A DNA stretch of 64,000 nt from QWPN01 sp044238145. Lineage in GTDB: Bacteria; Planctomycetota; Planctomycetia; Pirellulales; UBA1268. A program made the position numbers and the translations under genes. Under the pieces are notes generated by a model that searched no databases, was not told the origin of the DNA, and saw only the letters and a list, made by a program, of their open reading frames with translations. Below are positions 19,811 to 27,624 of this stretch, in pieces (the first letter of the stretch is position 1; every line of letters begins with the position of its first letter). Location: assembly GCA_044238145.1 (NCBI GenBank), contig JBIIDT010000007.1, positions 5,671 through 69,670 on the forward strand, written 5' to 3'.

Positions 19811-19917
19811 GCCCGGGGCCGGGAGCCGCGGCCGGCCGCCCCCGGCCCGCTCCCCCCGGCCGATTCCTTTATGATGCAGGGTGGTTTCGGATGGTGGCAC
19901 CGCCTCGGGATCGACGC

Positions 19918-20976
19918 ATGAGACTCCCGCCCGCAACGGCCCTGATCCTCGTCGTCGCCGCCGGTGGGCTGGCGGTCGGGATCGACGCGCCGGCGCCCGC
20001 GGAGTTCGCCCGGGAGCCGTCGTGGCAGCAGCCCTCCCGCGAGGTGGTGGGCCGCCGCGTGGAGCGGTGGCTCGCGGAACTTCCGGCCGACGCCGCCGAC
20101 GGCCAGACGCTGGACCGGGTGCGGGCCGAGTGGACCCGCGGCGCCGACGGCGATCTGGTCGACGCCGTGATGGCCGCGGCCGCGGCCGTCGATGGCCGGC
20201 CGCGGGCCCTCGCCGCGGTCGTCCGGGGCGAAGCGGGCGATCTCGCGGAGGCCACGGCCTGGCTCACCGACCCGTCGACGCCGGCGCTCGTCCGCGAGAC
20301 CGCCAGTCTGTGGGCGGGCCGGGAGCTCGTGCGGCAGGACCGCTTTGACGAGGCCCTGCCGCTCCTCGTCGGGCTCGACGTCGAAGCCAGCGTCGATCCC
20401 ACGACGCTCCTCTTCCACCGCGCCGCCTGCCAGCACTGGCTGCTCGACACCGACGGCGCGGTCGAGTCGCTCGATCGGCTGCTGGAGCGAGAGGCGGAGA
20501 TTCCCGCCCGCTACGCACGGGTGGCGGGCCTGCTGCGGGCCGACGCGGCCGCCCTCGAACTCGAGTCGCTCGATCACATCGCCCGCCGGATGCGGGACGT
20601 GGGCCAGCGGCTGGAACTCGGCCGGGCCGGCTCCGGCACGCGGAAGCTCCAGGACGGCGTCGTCGAGTCGCTCGACAAGCTCATCAAGAAGCTCGAGGAG
20701 CAGCAGCAACAGCAGGGGCAGGGGGGCGGTGGCGCCGGCGGCGGGGGCGGCAAGGGGGGCGACGGCGTGCCGATGGAGGACAGCCGGATCGCCAGCGGCA
20801 AGGGGGCCGGCGAAGTGCAGAAGCGGGACATCGGCTCCGCGGACGGCTGGGGCAACCTGCCGCCGCACGAGCGCGACGAGGCCCTGCAGCAGATCGGTCG
20901 GGAGTTCCCGCCGCACTACCGCGAGGCGATCGAGCAGTACTTCAAGCGGCTCGCGGCGGGCGGGGAGGAGCGGTGA
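19918..20976 (+). CDS. exported TPR-like protein of the MoxR/VWA cluster
   Basis: A protein of 352 residues from ATG 19918 (MRLPPATALILVVAAGGLAV, a signal peptide); ATG 19891 would add nine poor residues. The middle is Ala/Leu-rich helix pairs with TPR-like spacing. A poly-Gln then Gly-rich linker follows (about residues 262-285). The end carries a compact conserved-looking block, GWGNLPPHERDEALQQIG then FPPHYREAIEQYFKRLA. That terminal block recurs in planctomycete proteins next to Bat-type genes and may bind a partner. A 107-bp GC-rich spacer separates it from the previous gene, so it may start a second transcript; TATGAT at 19870-19875 is a possible -10 box. Function unknown. Confidence 0.72.
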   Translation: MRLPPATALILVVAAGGLAVGIDAPAPAEFAREPSWQQPSREVVGRRVERWLAELPADAADGQTLDRVRAEWTRGADGDLVDAVMAAAAAVDGRPRALAAVVRGEAGDLAEATAWLTDPSTPALVRETASLWAGRELVRQDRFDEALPLLVGLDVEASVDPTTLLFHRAACQHWLLDTDGAVESLDRLLEREAEIPARYARVAGLLRADAAALELESLDHIARRMRDVGQRLELGRAGSGTRKLQDGVVESLDKLIKKLEEQQQQQGQGGGGAGGGGGKGGDGVPMEDSRIASGKGAGEVQKRDIGSADGWGNLPPHERDEALQQIGREFPPHYREAIEQYFKRLAAGGEER

Positions 20977-22139
20977 CCGCGGTCCGCCTCGCCTCCGCCG
21001 CGCTCATCGCCGTCGTCGCGACGGCCTGCGCCACCCGGGTCCCGGCGGCCGGGCCGGCCGTCGTCGTGCGGGTGGAGAAGACCGACGGCACGACCGTGTC
21101 GGGGACGCTGGCGGCCGTCTCCGCCACCGCGGCGACGCTCGTCGGTGTCGAGCCCGTGGCCATCGCCGGCATCCGGCGGATCGTGGCCGACGCGGCCGAC
21201 GTCCGCGGGCCTGTGGCGGTCGAGTGCGTCGACGGGGGCACGCTGTCCGGCGACGACTTCACCTGGGATGGCGGACCGGCGGTGATCGGGCTGCCGGGTG
21301 GCCGGGCGGAACTGCCCGTCGACCGCGTGCGGAGCGTGACCCTGCGGCAGCCGCGGGCCGGCGGGGACGCCCCGCCCGACTGGCGGGCGGCCCTGCCGGA
21401 CGAGCCGCAGACGGACCTCGTCGTGGTCGGCAAGCAGGCGGAGGCCGGCGAGCGGCTCGATGTCGTCGAGTGCGCGATCGTGGCCGTCACGCCCGATACC
21501 GTCGTCGTCGTGCTCGACGAGGAACGGATCCCGGTGAAGCGGGCGAAGGTCGTGGGCCTCCGGTTCCTGCGCGAAGCGGCGGCGGCCGGGGGCACGCAGG
21601 TGGAGTTCGTGGGGGGCGGACTCGCGGCCCGCAGCGTCGTCTGGACGCCGGAGGCGATCGTCCTCGACGACACCGTGCGCCTGCCGGCCGCGACGCTCCG
21701 ATCGATCGACTACGCGGCGGGGCGGACGGTGCGGCTGGAGTCGCTGCGTCCCGAGCGGACTGAGACGGAGCCGTTCTTCGGCGTGCTGGGCCGTCTCGAC
21801 GGGCTGGCCGCCTCCTTCGCGCCGCGGTTCGTCGCCGATCACGCCGGTCGCTCGCTCGTGCTGCGGCCGCGGAGCCACGTGGTCTGGCGGGTGCCGGCCG
21901 ATGCCCGGACGTTCCGCACGGCCGTGGCCGCGGAGCCCGGCCGGCAGCCGGGGGGCGAGGTCGTCACGGTGCTCCTCGACGATCGTGAACTGTTCCGGCG
22001 GCGGGTGGACGACGGCGGGGCGGCCGCCGTCGAGGTCGACGTCACCGGCGGGCGGCGGCTGGCGATCAGGCTCGATTTCCCGGCGGGCGGCGGCCTGGGC
22101 TGCCCGCTCCGGTTCGTCGACCCGGTGTTCGAGAAGTGA
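20973..22139 (+). CDS. exported protein of unknown function, NPCBM-like C-terminus
   Basis: A protein of 388 residues starting at GTG 20973, overlapping the previous TGA. The N-terminus is hydrophobic (LIAVVATACATRVPAAG), either a signal peptide or, less likely, a lipoprotein signal at Cys19. Residues about 30-240 are beta-rich with repeated G-T-x-x-G and V-x-x-V strands, reading like SH3-type or LSM-like small barrels (VEKTDGTTVSGTLAAVSATA). The last 100 residues, with VVTVLLDDRELFRRRV and LAIRLDFPAG, resemble the NPCBM carbohydrate-binding fold common in planctomycete exported proteins. It leads into the three Deg-like genes with four bases between stop and start. Confidence 0.65.
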   Translation: MTAVRLASAALIAVVATACATRVPAAGPAVVVRVEKTDGTTVSGTLAAVSATAATLVGVEPVAIAGIRRIVADAADVRGPVAVECVDGGTLSGDDFTWDGGPAVIGLPGGRAELPVDRVRSVTLRQPRAGGDAPPDWRAALPDEPQTDLVVVGKQAEAGERLDVVECAIVAVTPDTVVVVLDEERIPVKRAKVVGLRFLREAAAAGGTQVEFVGGGLAARSVVWTPEAIVLDDTVRLPAATLRSIDYAAGRTVRLESLRPERTETEPFFGVLGRLDGLAASFAPRFVADHAGRSLVLRPRSHVVWRVPADARTFRTAVAAEPGRQPGGEVVTVLLDDRELFRRRVDDGGAAAVEVDVTGGRRLAIRLDFPAGGGLGCPLRFVDPVFEK

Positions 22140-22143
22140 CGCC

Positions 22144-23874
22144 ATGATGCCCGCCACCCTCCGCGTCACGATCGGCCTCCTCGCGACCCTCGCGGCGGGG
22201 ATCGCGACCGCCGCGGTCGACGACGCGGTCCTCGCCGCCCAGGGCCGCCGCGTGGAGGCGATCCGCCGGGCTTCGGCCGCGGCCGTGGCGATCTTCGCCG
22301 GTGGCTCCGGAGGCGGCTCGGGCGTGCTGGTCAGCCCCGACGGCCACGCGTTCACGAACTTCCACGTCACGCAGCCCGCGGGCCTCGCGATGAAGTGCGG
22401 CCTCGACGACGGGAAGCTCTACGACGCCGTCCTCGTGGGCCTCGACCCGACGGGCGACGTGGCCATGGTGAAGCTTCTCGGCCGCGACGACTTCCCGTGG
22501 ATGCCGCTCGCCGACAGCGACCGCGTCGAGGTGGGCGACTTCTGCTTTGCCGCCGGCAACCCCTTCCTGCTGGCCACCGACCTCAAGCCCTCGGTGAGCG
22601 CCGGCATCGTGTCGGGCGTGCATCGCTATCAGTTCCCGGCCGGCACGATTCTCGAGTACGCCGATTGCCTGCAGGTCGACGCCGCCATCAACCCCGGCAA
22701 CTCCGGCGGCGGCCTGTTCGACGCGGCGGGCCGGCTGATCGGCGTCAACGGCCGGGCCTCGTTCGAGAAGCGCGGCCGCGTCAACGTGGGCGTCGGCTAC
22801 GCGATCTCGGCCAACCAGCTGCGGAACTTCCGCGGCTTTCTCCAGGGCGGGCGGATCGTCGACCATGCCACGCTCGGCGCCGTCGTGGCGACCAGCGTCG
22901 ACGGCCGGGTGGTGGTCTCCGACATCCTCGACTCCTCCGACGCCTGGCGGCGCGGGCTGCGGCTCGACGACGAGATCGTCGCCCTCGCGGGCCGGCCCGT
23001 CCGCACGGTCAACGCCTTCAAGAACGTGCTCGGCACGCTGCCGGCGGGCTGGCAGGTGCCGCTGGTGTACCGGCGGTCCGGCCGCCGCGTCGAGACGCTG
23101 GTGCGGCTCGCGGCCGTGCACGCGCCGGCGGAACTGGCCGCCATCGTCGCGGGCGACGCCCTCGAGGAGCGGGATCGCGAGCGGCGCAAGCGCGAGGAGC
23201 CGCGGAAGGGCGGGGAGCCGCCGCCGCCGGACGAGGCGTCGCGCCGCGCGGAGTTGCCGGAGGCCGTGCGGGCCCTGGTCGATCCGCGACCCGGCTTCGC
23301 GAACCACCACTTCAACGTGGTCGAACGGGATCGCGTCGCCCGGGCGGTCGCGGCCCGTGGAGTGCCCGAATCGTGGGCGCTCGTCGGCACGCTCGACGCG
23401 GGGGGCGAGTTTCGCCTCGCGCTGGCCGACGACGCGGCCACCATCGACCTGCCGACGGGGCGGTCGACGATCGACCCGCGGGGAGAGCTCGATGCGCGAC
23501 CGGAGCCGCCCGGCAGCGGCGGGCTCCTGGCCGCGCTGGCGGTGTGGCGGCGGCTCGTCCGCGAGGGGCCGGCGGCGACCGGACGCACGACCTACTGGGG
23601 CACGGCCCCGGCCGACCCGGCGGCGCTCGGCGCGGCGGCCACGACGGAACTTGTGGACGTGCTCGAGACGGCGGTCGCCGGCGTCGAGGCGAGGCTCTTC
23701 GTCGCCGGGGACGGGCGGGTGGTCGGCATCGACCTGTGGACCGAGCCCGACGCCGATCCCTGCGAGGTGCGGTTCACCGGCGGCGCGGGCGGCCTGCCGG
23801 AAGTCATCGAGGTGCGGCGTGGCACGGTGCCGTTCGCGGTGCTGCGGGTGGCGAAGGGAGCGGGTGCGCCATGA
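22144..23874 (+). CDS. Deg/HtrA-like serine protease with PDZ domain (catalytic triad intact)
   Basis: A protein of 576 residues from ATG 22144. A signal peptide covers residues 1-24. The trypsin-like domain holds all three catalytic residues: His74 in TNFHV, Asp105 in GDVAM and Ser187 in NPGNSGG. A PDZ domain follows (about 255-330, with DSSDAWRRGLRLDDEIVAL). The C-terminal 230 residues are a charged linker (REEPRKGGEPPPPDEA) and an extra beta-rich domain not typical of HtrA, which normally has one or two PDZ domains and about 450 residues. Deg proteases degrade or refold misfolded envelope proteins. It is the first of three tandem paralogues; the next gene overlaps its stop by four bases. 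Confidence 0.9.
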   Translation: MMPATLRVTIGLLATLAAGIATAAVDDAVLAAQGRRVEAIRRASAAAVAIFAGGSGGGSGVLVSPDGHAFTNFHVTQPAGLAMKCGLDDGKLYDAVLVGLDPTGDVAMVKLLGRDDFPWMPLADSDRVEVGDFCFAAGNPFLLATDLKPSVSAGIVSGVHRYQFPAGTILEYADCLQVDAAINPGNSGGGLFDAAGRLIGVNGRASFEKRGRVNVGVGYAISANQLRNFRGFLQGGRIVDHATLGAVVATSVDGRVVVSDILDSSDAWRRGLRLDDEIVALAGRPVRTVNAFKNVLGTLPAGWQVPLVYRRSGRRVETLVRLAAVHAPAELAAIVAGDALEERDRERRKREEPRKGGEPPPPDEASRRAELPEAVRALVDPRPGFANHHFNVVERDRVARAVAARGVPESWALVGTLDAGGEFRLALADDAATIDLPTGRSTIDPRGELDARPEPPGSGGLLAALAVWRRLVREGPAATGRTTYWGTAPADPAALGAAATTELVDVLETAVAGVEARLFVAGDGRVVGIDLWTEPDADPCEVRFTGGAGGLPEVIEVRRGTVPFAVLRVAKGAGAP

Positions 23875-24902
23875 GCGGTGTGACACGCTGCAGCATCGTC
23901 GCGGCCTGCCTCGTGGCCGTCGTGTCGGCCGCGCCGCCCGCGACCGCGGCGGGTGACACGCCGCAGGAGGTGATCGCGGCGGCGGCCCGGAGGGTCGTCA
24001 AGATCCACGGTGCGGGCGGGATGCGCGGTCTCGAGAGCTACCAGTCGGGCGTCATCATCTCGCCGGACGGTCGGATCGCCACCGCGGCGAGCACGGTGCT
24101 CGATTCCGACACCATCGACTGCATCCTCGACGACGGCCGCCGCTTTCCGGCGCGGCTCGTGGGCATCGACGCCCGGCGCGAGCTGGCGCTCCTGGCGATC
24201 GAGGCGACGGACCTGCCGGCCTTCGCGCCCGCGGCGGAGGAGCCGCGGGTCGGGGCGGGCACGCGGGTCATCGCGCTTTCGAACCTGTTCGGAGTGGCGG
24301 TGGGCGACGAGCGGGTCAGCGCCCAGCGGGGCGTGGTGTCGGCCGTCGTTCCGCTCGAGGCCCGGCGGGGTGCGGCCGAGGCTCCGTACCGCGGCGACGT
24401 CTACATCCTCGACTGCACGACCAACAACCCGGGCTCCGCCGGCGGGGCGCTCGTCGACTCGCGTGGCCGGCTCCTGGGAATGCTGGGGAAGGAACTCCGT
24501 TCGACCGCGACCGGGATCTGGCTCAACTACGCATTGCCGACGGATCAGGTGCGGGCGGGCTGCGCTGAGATCGAGGCGGGCACGGCGGCCGCACCGGCCA
24601 CGGCCGAGGCCAAGCCCTTCGATCCACGCCGGTTGGGCATCGTGCTCGTGCCCGACCTGCTCGAGCGCACGCCCCCGTACGTGGAGTCGGTCGTGGCCGA
24701 CACGGAAGCCGCCCGAGCGGGGCTGCAGTGCGACGATCTGCTGATCGCCGTGAACGGCCGGTCGGTCGCATCGCGGGCCGCCGTCGAGCGGGCGCTCGGC
24801 GGCCTGGCGGCCGGCGACCCGGTGCGGCTGACCGTGGTCCGCGCCGGGGCCGTGGTCGAGTGCGCCGTCGGCCCGCGTCCGCGCGACGGGGACCCGCGAT
24901 GA
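23871..24902 (+). CDS. Deg/HtrA-like pseudoprotease with PDZ domain
   Basis: A protein of 343 residues with ATG 23871 overlapping the previous stop. Signal peptide 1-27. It aligns well with its upstream neighbour over the trypsin fold, but all three catalytic positions have changed: the His position in SPDGRIATAAS is Ser74, the Asp position in DARREL is Glu104, and the Ser position in NPGSAGG is Ala190. A PDZ domain fills residues about 250-335 (AGLQCDDLLIAVNGRSVAS). The gene is intact and has normal codon use, so it is likely expressed as a non-catalytic binding protein or as a regulator of the active paralogue. The reading of the alignment is direct; the role is inferred. Confidence 0.85.
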   Translation: MSGVTRCSIVAACLVAVVSAAPPATAAGDTPQEVIAAAARRVVKIHGAGGMRGLESYQSGVIISPDGRIATAASTVLDSDTIDCILDDGRRFPARLVGIDARRELALLAIEATDLPAFAPAAEEPRVGAGTRVIALSNLFGVAVGDERVSAQRGVVSAVVPLEARRGAAEAPYRGDVYILDCTTNNPGSAGGALVDSRGRLLGMLGKELRSTATGIWLNYALPTDQVRAGCAEIEAGTAAAPATAEAKPFDPRRLGIVLVPDLLERTPPYVESVVADTEAARAGLQCDDLLIAVNGRSVASRAAVERALGGLAAGDPVRLTVVRAGAVVECAVGPRPRDGDPR

Positions 24903-26914
24903 GCGAGCGCCGATCGCCCCGCCATGCGTTCCGCCCCGCGGCCGGATGCCTGCTCGTCGCAGCGGCTGCGGTGGCTGCGTGTGCTGCGCGGGGCGACCTC
25001 GCCGAGCCGACGCTCGCCGAGGAGGCGGCCTTCCGCGCCGCCGTCGAGCGGGTCGCGGCGGCGGTGGTGCGCATCGAACCGGTCGCCTCGGTGTCGGCGT
25101 CCCCGGGAGAGGCGGCCGGGCCTTCGACCGGCGTCGTCGTGGCGGCGGAGCCCGACGCCTGCTGGATCCTGACCACCGACTTCGCCGTTCCGGCCGACGT
25201 GCGCGAGACGGTGGTCGTGCGGCCCGACGGCGGCCGCCTCGCGGCACGGGTCGCAGGCCGCGATCTCGCCCGCCGGATCGTCCTCCTGCGGACCGAGCCG
25301 ATCGCCGGCGTGCCCGCGCTCGAGGCGGTGCCGCGGCGGGATCTCGCGGTCGGGCAGTGGGCGATCGCCGTCGGCCGCGGCTGGGGCCACGCGGCGCCGG
25401 GCGTGTCGGTGGGCATCCTGTCGGCCGTCGACCGGGCCTGGGGGCGGGCGGTGCAGACCGACGCGGCGGTGTCGCCGGCCAACTACGGCGGCCCGCTGCT
25501 CGACGTCGCGGGCCGCGTGATCGGCATCCTCGCGCCGCTGCCGGCCGACACGGCGGGCATGAACGAGGGCACGGAGCTCTACGATGCGGGCATCGGGTTC
25601 GCCGTGCCGCTCGAGGACGTGCTGAGCGTGCTGCCGCGGCTGCAGAAGGGCGAGGCGTTGGCGCCTGGGCTGCTCGGCATCACCTGGCGGTCGCGGGACG
25701 TCGTCAACGGGGAGCCGGTCATCGCCTCCTGCCGCCAGGGCTCGCCGGCGGCGAACGCGGGGCTGCGGCCGGGCGACCGGGTGGTGCGGATCGGCGTGCG
25801 GGACGTCGATCGGATCGGCGCGGCGCGGCACGAGATCATGCCGCGGCGGGCCGGCGACAACATCGACCTCGTCGTGGAACGCACGACGGCGGACGGGCCG
25901 CGGCGGATCGAGTCGCGGATCGTGCTCGTCGGCGAACTGCCACCGTGGCGGGCGGCGATCCTCGGGCTCCTGCCCGCGACGGCGGGCGGGAAGAAGGACG
26001 AGCCGGGCGTCGGCGTGGCGTGGCTCCTGCCGGAGGGGCCGGCCGCCCGGGCGGGGATGCTGGCGGGCGACGTCATCCGCTCCGTCGAGTGGGCCGGCGG
26101 TGGGGCCGACGCCGGCAAGGTCGGCGTCGATTCGGTGGCGGCCCTCGCGGGCGCGTTGGCCGGCGTCGCGCCCGGCGAGGCGGTGTCGGTGGAAGTGCAG
26201 CGGGGTGATGCGCCGCGGCGGCTGGAGATCGCCACCGCGGCGGCACTGGCGGACGTCCCGCCCATCGAAGGCTGGCAGCCCGCCGGCAGCGACCTGCTGC
26301 GGGAGCCGGCCGTCGCGAGCGTCGTCCGCCTCGAGTCGGCCGAGGAGCCGCGGCCACCGCTGGCGGTGATCCCGCGGCCGAAGAGCCGGGAGCCGGTCGG
26401 CGTGCTCGTCTATTTCGGGCCGCCGCACGGCCCGGTGGCGGAGGCGGAGGCGGAGGCGTGGAAGGCCGTCGCCGCGGCCTGGGACGTGGCCGTGATCCTG
26501 CCGGGCTCGGCGGATCCGCGGCGCTGGAGTCCCGACGACCTGCCGGCGATTCGCCGCGGCCTCGTCGCGCTCGATGCCAAGCGGCCGCTCGACGCGGCCC
26601 GGATCGCCGTGGCCGGTCAGGCCGCCGGCGGCGCGTTCGCCTGGTTCGTCGCCGACCGACTCGGCGCCGCGGTCCGCGGCGTGGCCCTGATCGACTCCGG
26701 CCTGCCCCGCGGGGCGGAGGTCGTCCCGGTCGAGCCGGGCAGGTCGCGGTGGGTTCTGCTCGGCGGCGGAGCGGGCGATGCGGCCCGTGCGCTTGCCGCC
26801 GATCGGCGACGGCTCGAGGCGGCCGGCCATGCCGTGGGCGCGATCGCCGCGGAGGGCGAACCGCCTCCGCGGGAACTGCTGGCCCGCTGGACGGTCCTGC
26901 TGGGGCTGCTGTGA
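24899..26914 (+). CDS. Deg/HtrA-like pseudoprotease with PDZ domains and hydrolase-like tail
   Basis: A protein of 671 residues with ATG 24899 overlapping the previous stop. Signal peptide 1-31. The trypsin-fold region (40-235) keeps the shape, but His is replaced by Phe95 (ILTTDFAV), Asp by Arg126 and Ser by Tyr196 (SPANYGG). Two PDZ-like domains follow (about 255-335 and 360-455; SPAANAGLRPGDRVVRIG, GPAARAGMLAGDVIRSV). The last 170 residues look like an alpha/beta-hydrolase fold, with a nucleophile-elbow position reading GQAAG where GxSxG is expected, so that site too has lost its serine. An intact gene whose two would-be enzyme sites are both dead suggests a scaffold or substrate-binding role. 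Confidence 0.82.
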   Translation: MSERRSPRHAFRPAAGCLLVAAAAVAACAARGDLAEPTLAEEAAFRAAVERVAAAVVRIEPVASVSASPGEAAGPSTGVVVAAEPDACWILTTDFAVPADVRETVVVRPDGGRLAARVAGRDLARRIVLLRTEPIAGVPALEAVPRRDLAVGQWAIAVGRGWGHAAPGVSVGILSAVDRAWGRAVQTDAAVSPANYGGPLLDVAGRVIGILAPLPADTAGMNEGTELYDAGIGFAVPLEDVLSVLPRLQKGEALAPGLLGITWRSRDVVNGEPVIASCRQGSPAANAGLRPGDRVVRIGVRDVDRIGAARHEIMPRRAGDNIDLVVERTTADGPRRIESRIVLVGELPPWRAAILGLLPATAGGKKDEPGVGVAWLLPEGPAARAGMLAGDVIRSVEWAGGGADAGKVGVDSVAALAGALAGVAPGEAVSVEVQRGDAPRRLEIATAAALADVPPIEGWQPAGSDLLREPAVASVVRLESAEEPRPPLAVIPRPKSREPVGVLVYFGPPHGPVAEAEAEAWKAVAAAWDVAVILPGSADPRRWSPDDLPAIRRGLVALDAKRPLDAARIAVAGQAAGGAFAWFVADRLGAAVRGVALIDSGLPRGAEVVPVEPGRSRWVLLGGGAGDAARALAADRRRLEAAGHAVGAIAAEGEPPPRELLARWTVLLGLL

Positions 26915-27624
26915 ACGGGCCGCGCGAGTCGCCGCGGGTGCTGTTCGCCGATGCCGACGTCGTCGTCGTCGACAAGCCTTCCGGCGTGCCCAGCGTGCCG
27001 GCGCGGATGCCCGACGATCCGCCCGCGGTGGCGGTCGTGCTGGCCGCGGAATGGGGCCCGCTCGAGGCCGTGCATCGGCTCGACCGCGACACCTCGGGCC
27101 TCCTCGTGCTCGCGCGGACGTCGGCCGCCCGGGCCGCGCTCGGCCGGGCGTTCGAGTCGCGGCAGGTGGCGAAGCGGTATCTGGCCGTGGTGGCCGGTCG
27201 CCCACCCGCGGAGGGCGGCACGCTGCACCTGCCGCTGGCCGACGACCACGCGCGGCCGCCGGCCAAGCGGGTCGATCCGATTCTCGGCCGCCGGGCCACC
27301 ACGCGGTGGCGGGTCGTCGCCGGCCCGCAGGCGGGCGGGGATCACCATCTCGTGGAACTGGAGCCGGTGACGGGCCGCTCGCACCAGCTGCGGGTCCACC
27401 TGGCGTGGCTCGGCTGCCCGATCCTCGGGGATCGGCTCTACGGCCGCGGCGCCGGGGCCGCGGGGCCGCTGGCGCTGCACGCGGCGGCGATCGAGTTTCC
27501 ACATCCGACCGCCGGGCGGCCGGTGCGGCTCGAATCCCTGCCGCAGGGCCTCCCGTGGGACGCGTTCGCCGCCGCCGTCGCGGCCGCGGTCAGGTCGCGG
27601 TCGGTCGCAGCGCCGAGCGGCTGA
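26911..27624 (+). CDS. RluA-family pseudouridine synthase
   Basis: A protein of 237 residues starting at GTG 26911, overlapping the previous TGA. The RluA signature is complete: VDKPSGVPSVP, then HRLDRDTSGLLVLA with the catalytic Asp in HRLDRD, and GRSHQLRVHLAWLGCPILGD near the C-terminus. The enzyme isomerises uridine in rRNA or tRNA. No N-terminal S4 domain is present, so it is of the short RluA/RluE-like type and its target site cannot be named. It closes the long plus-strand run, and its last 35 coding bases overlap the convergent photolyase-like gene. Confidence 0.9.
   Translation: MNGPRESPRVLFADADVVVVDKPSGVPSVPARMPDDPPAVAVVLAAEWGPLEAVHRLDRDTSGLLVLARTSAARAALGRAFESRQVAKRYLAVVAGRPPAEGGTLHLPLADDHARPPAKRVDPILGRRATTRWRVVAGPQAGGDHHLVELEPVTGRSHQLRVHLAWLGCPILGDRLYGRGAGAAGPLALHAAAIEFPHPTAGRPVRLESLPQGLPWDAFAAAVAAAVRSRSVAAPSG

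Noticed and set aside
19811..19917. Intrinsic terminator in the spacer before the TPR-like gene
   Set aside because: The sequence is GC-rich with imperfect dyads and no T-tract, so termination there cannot be supported.
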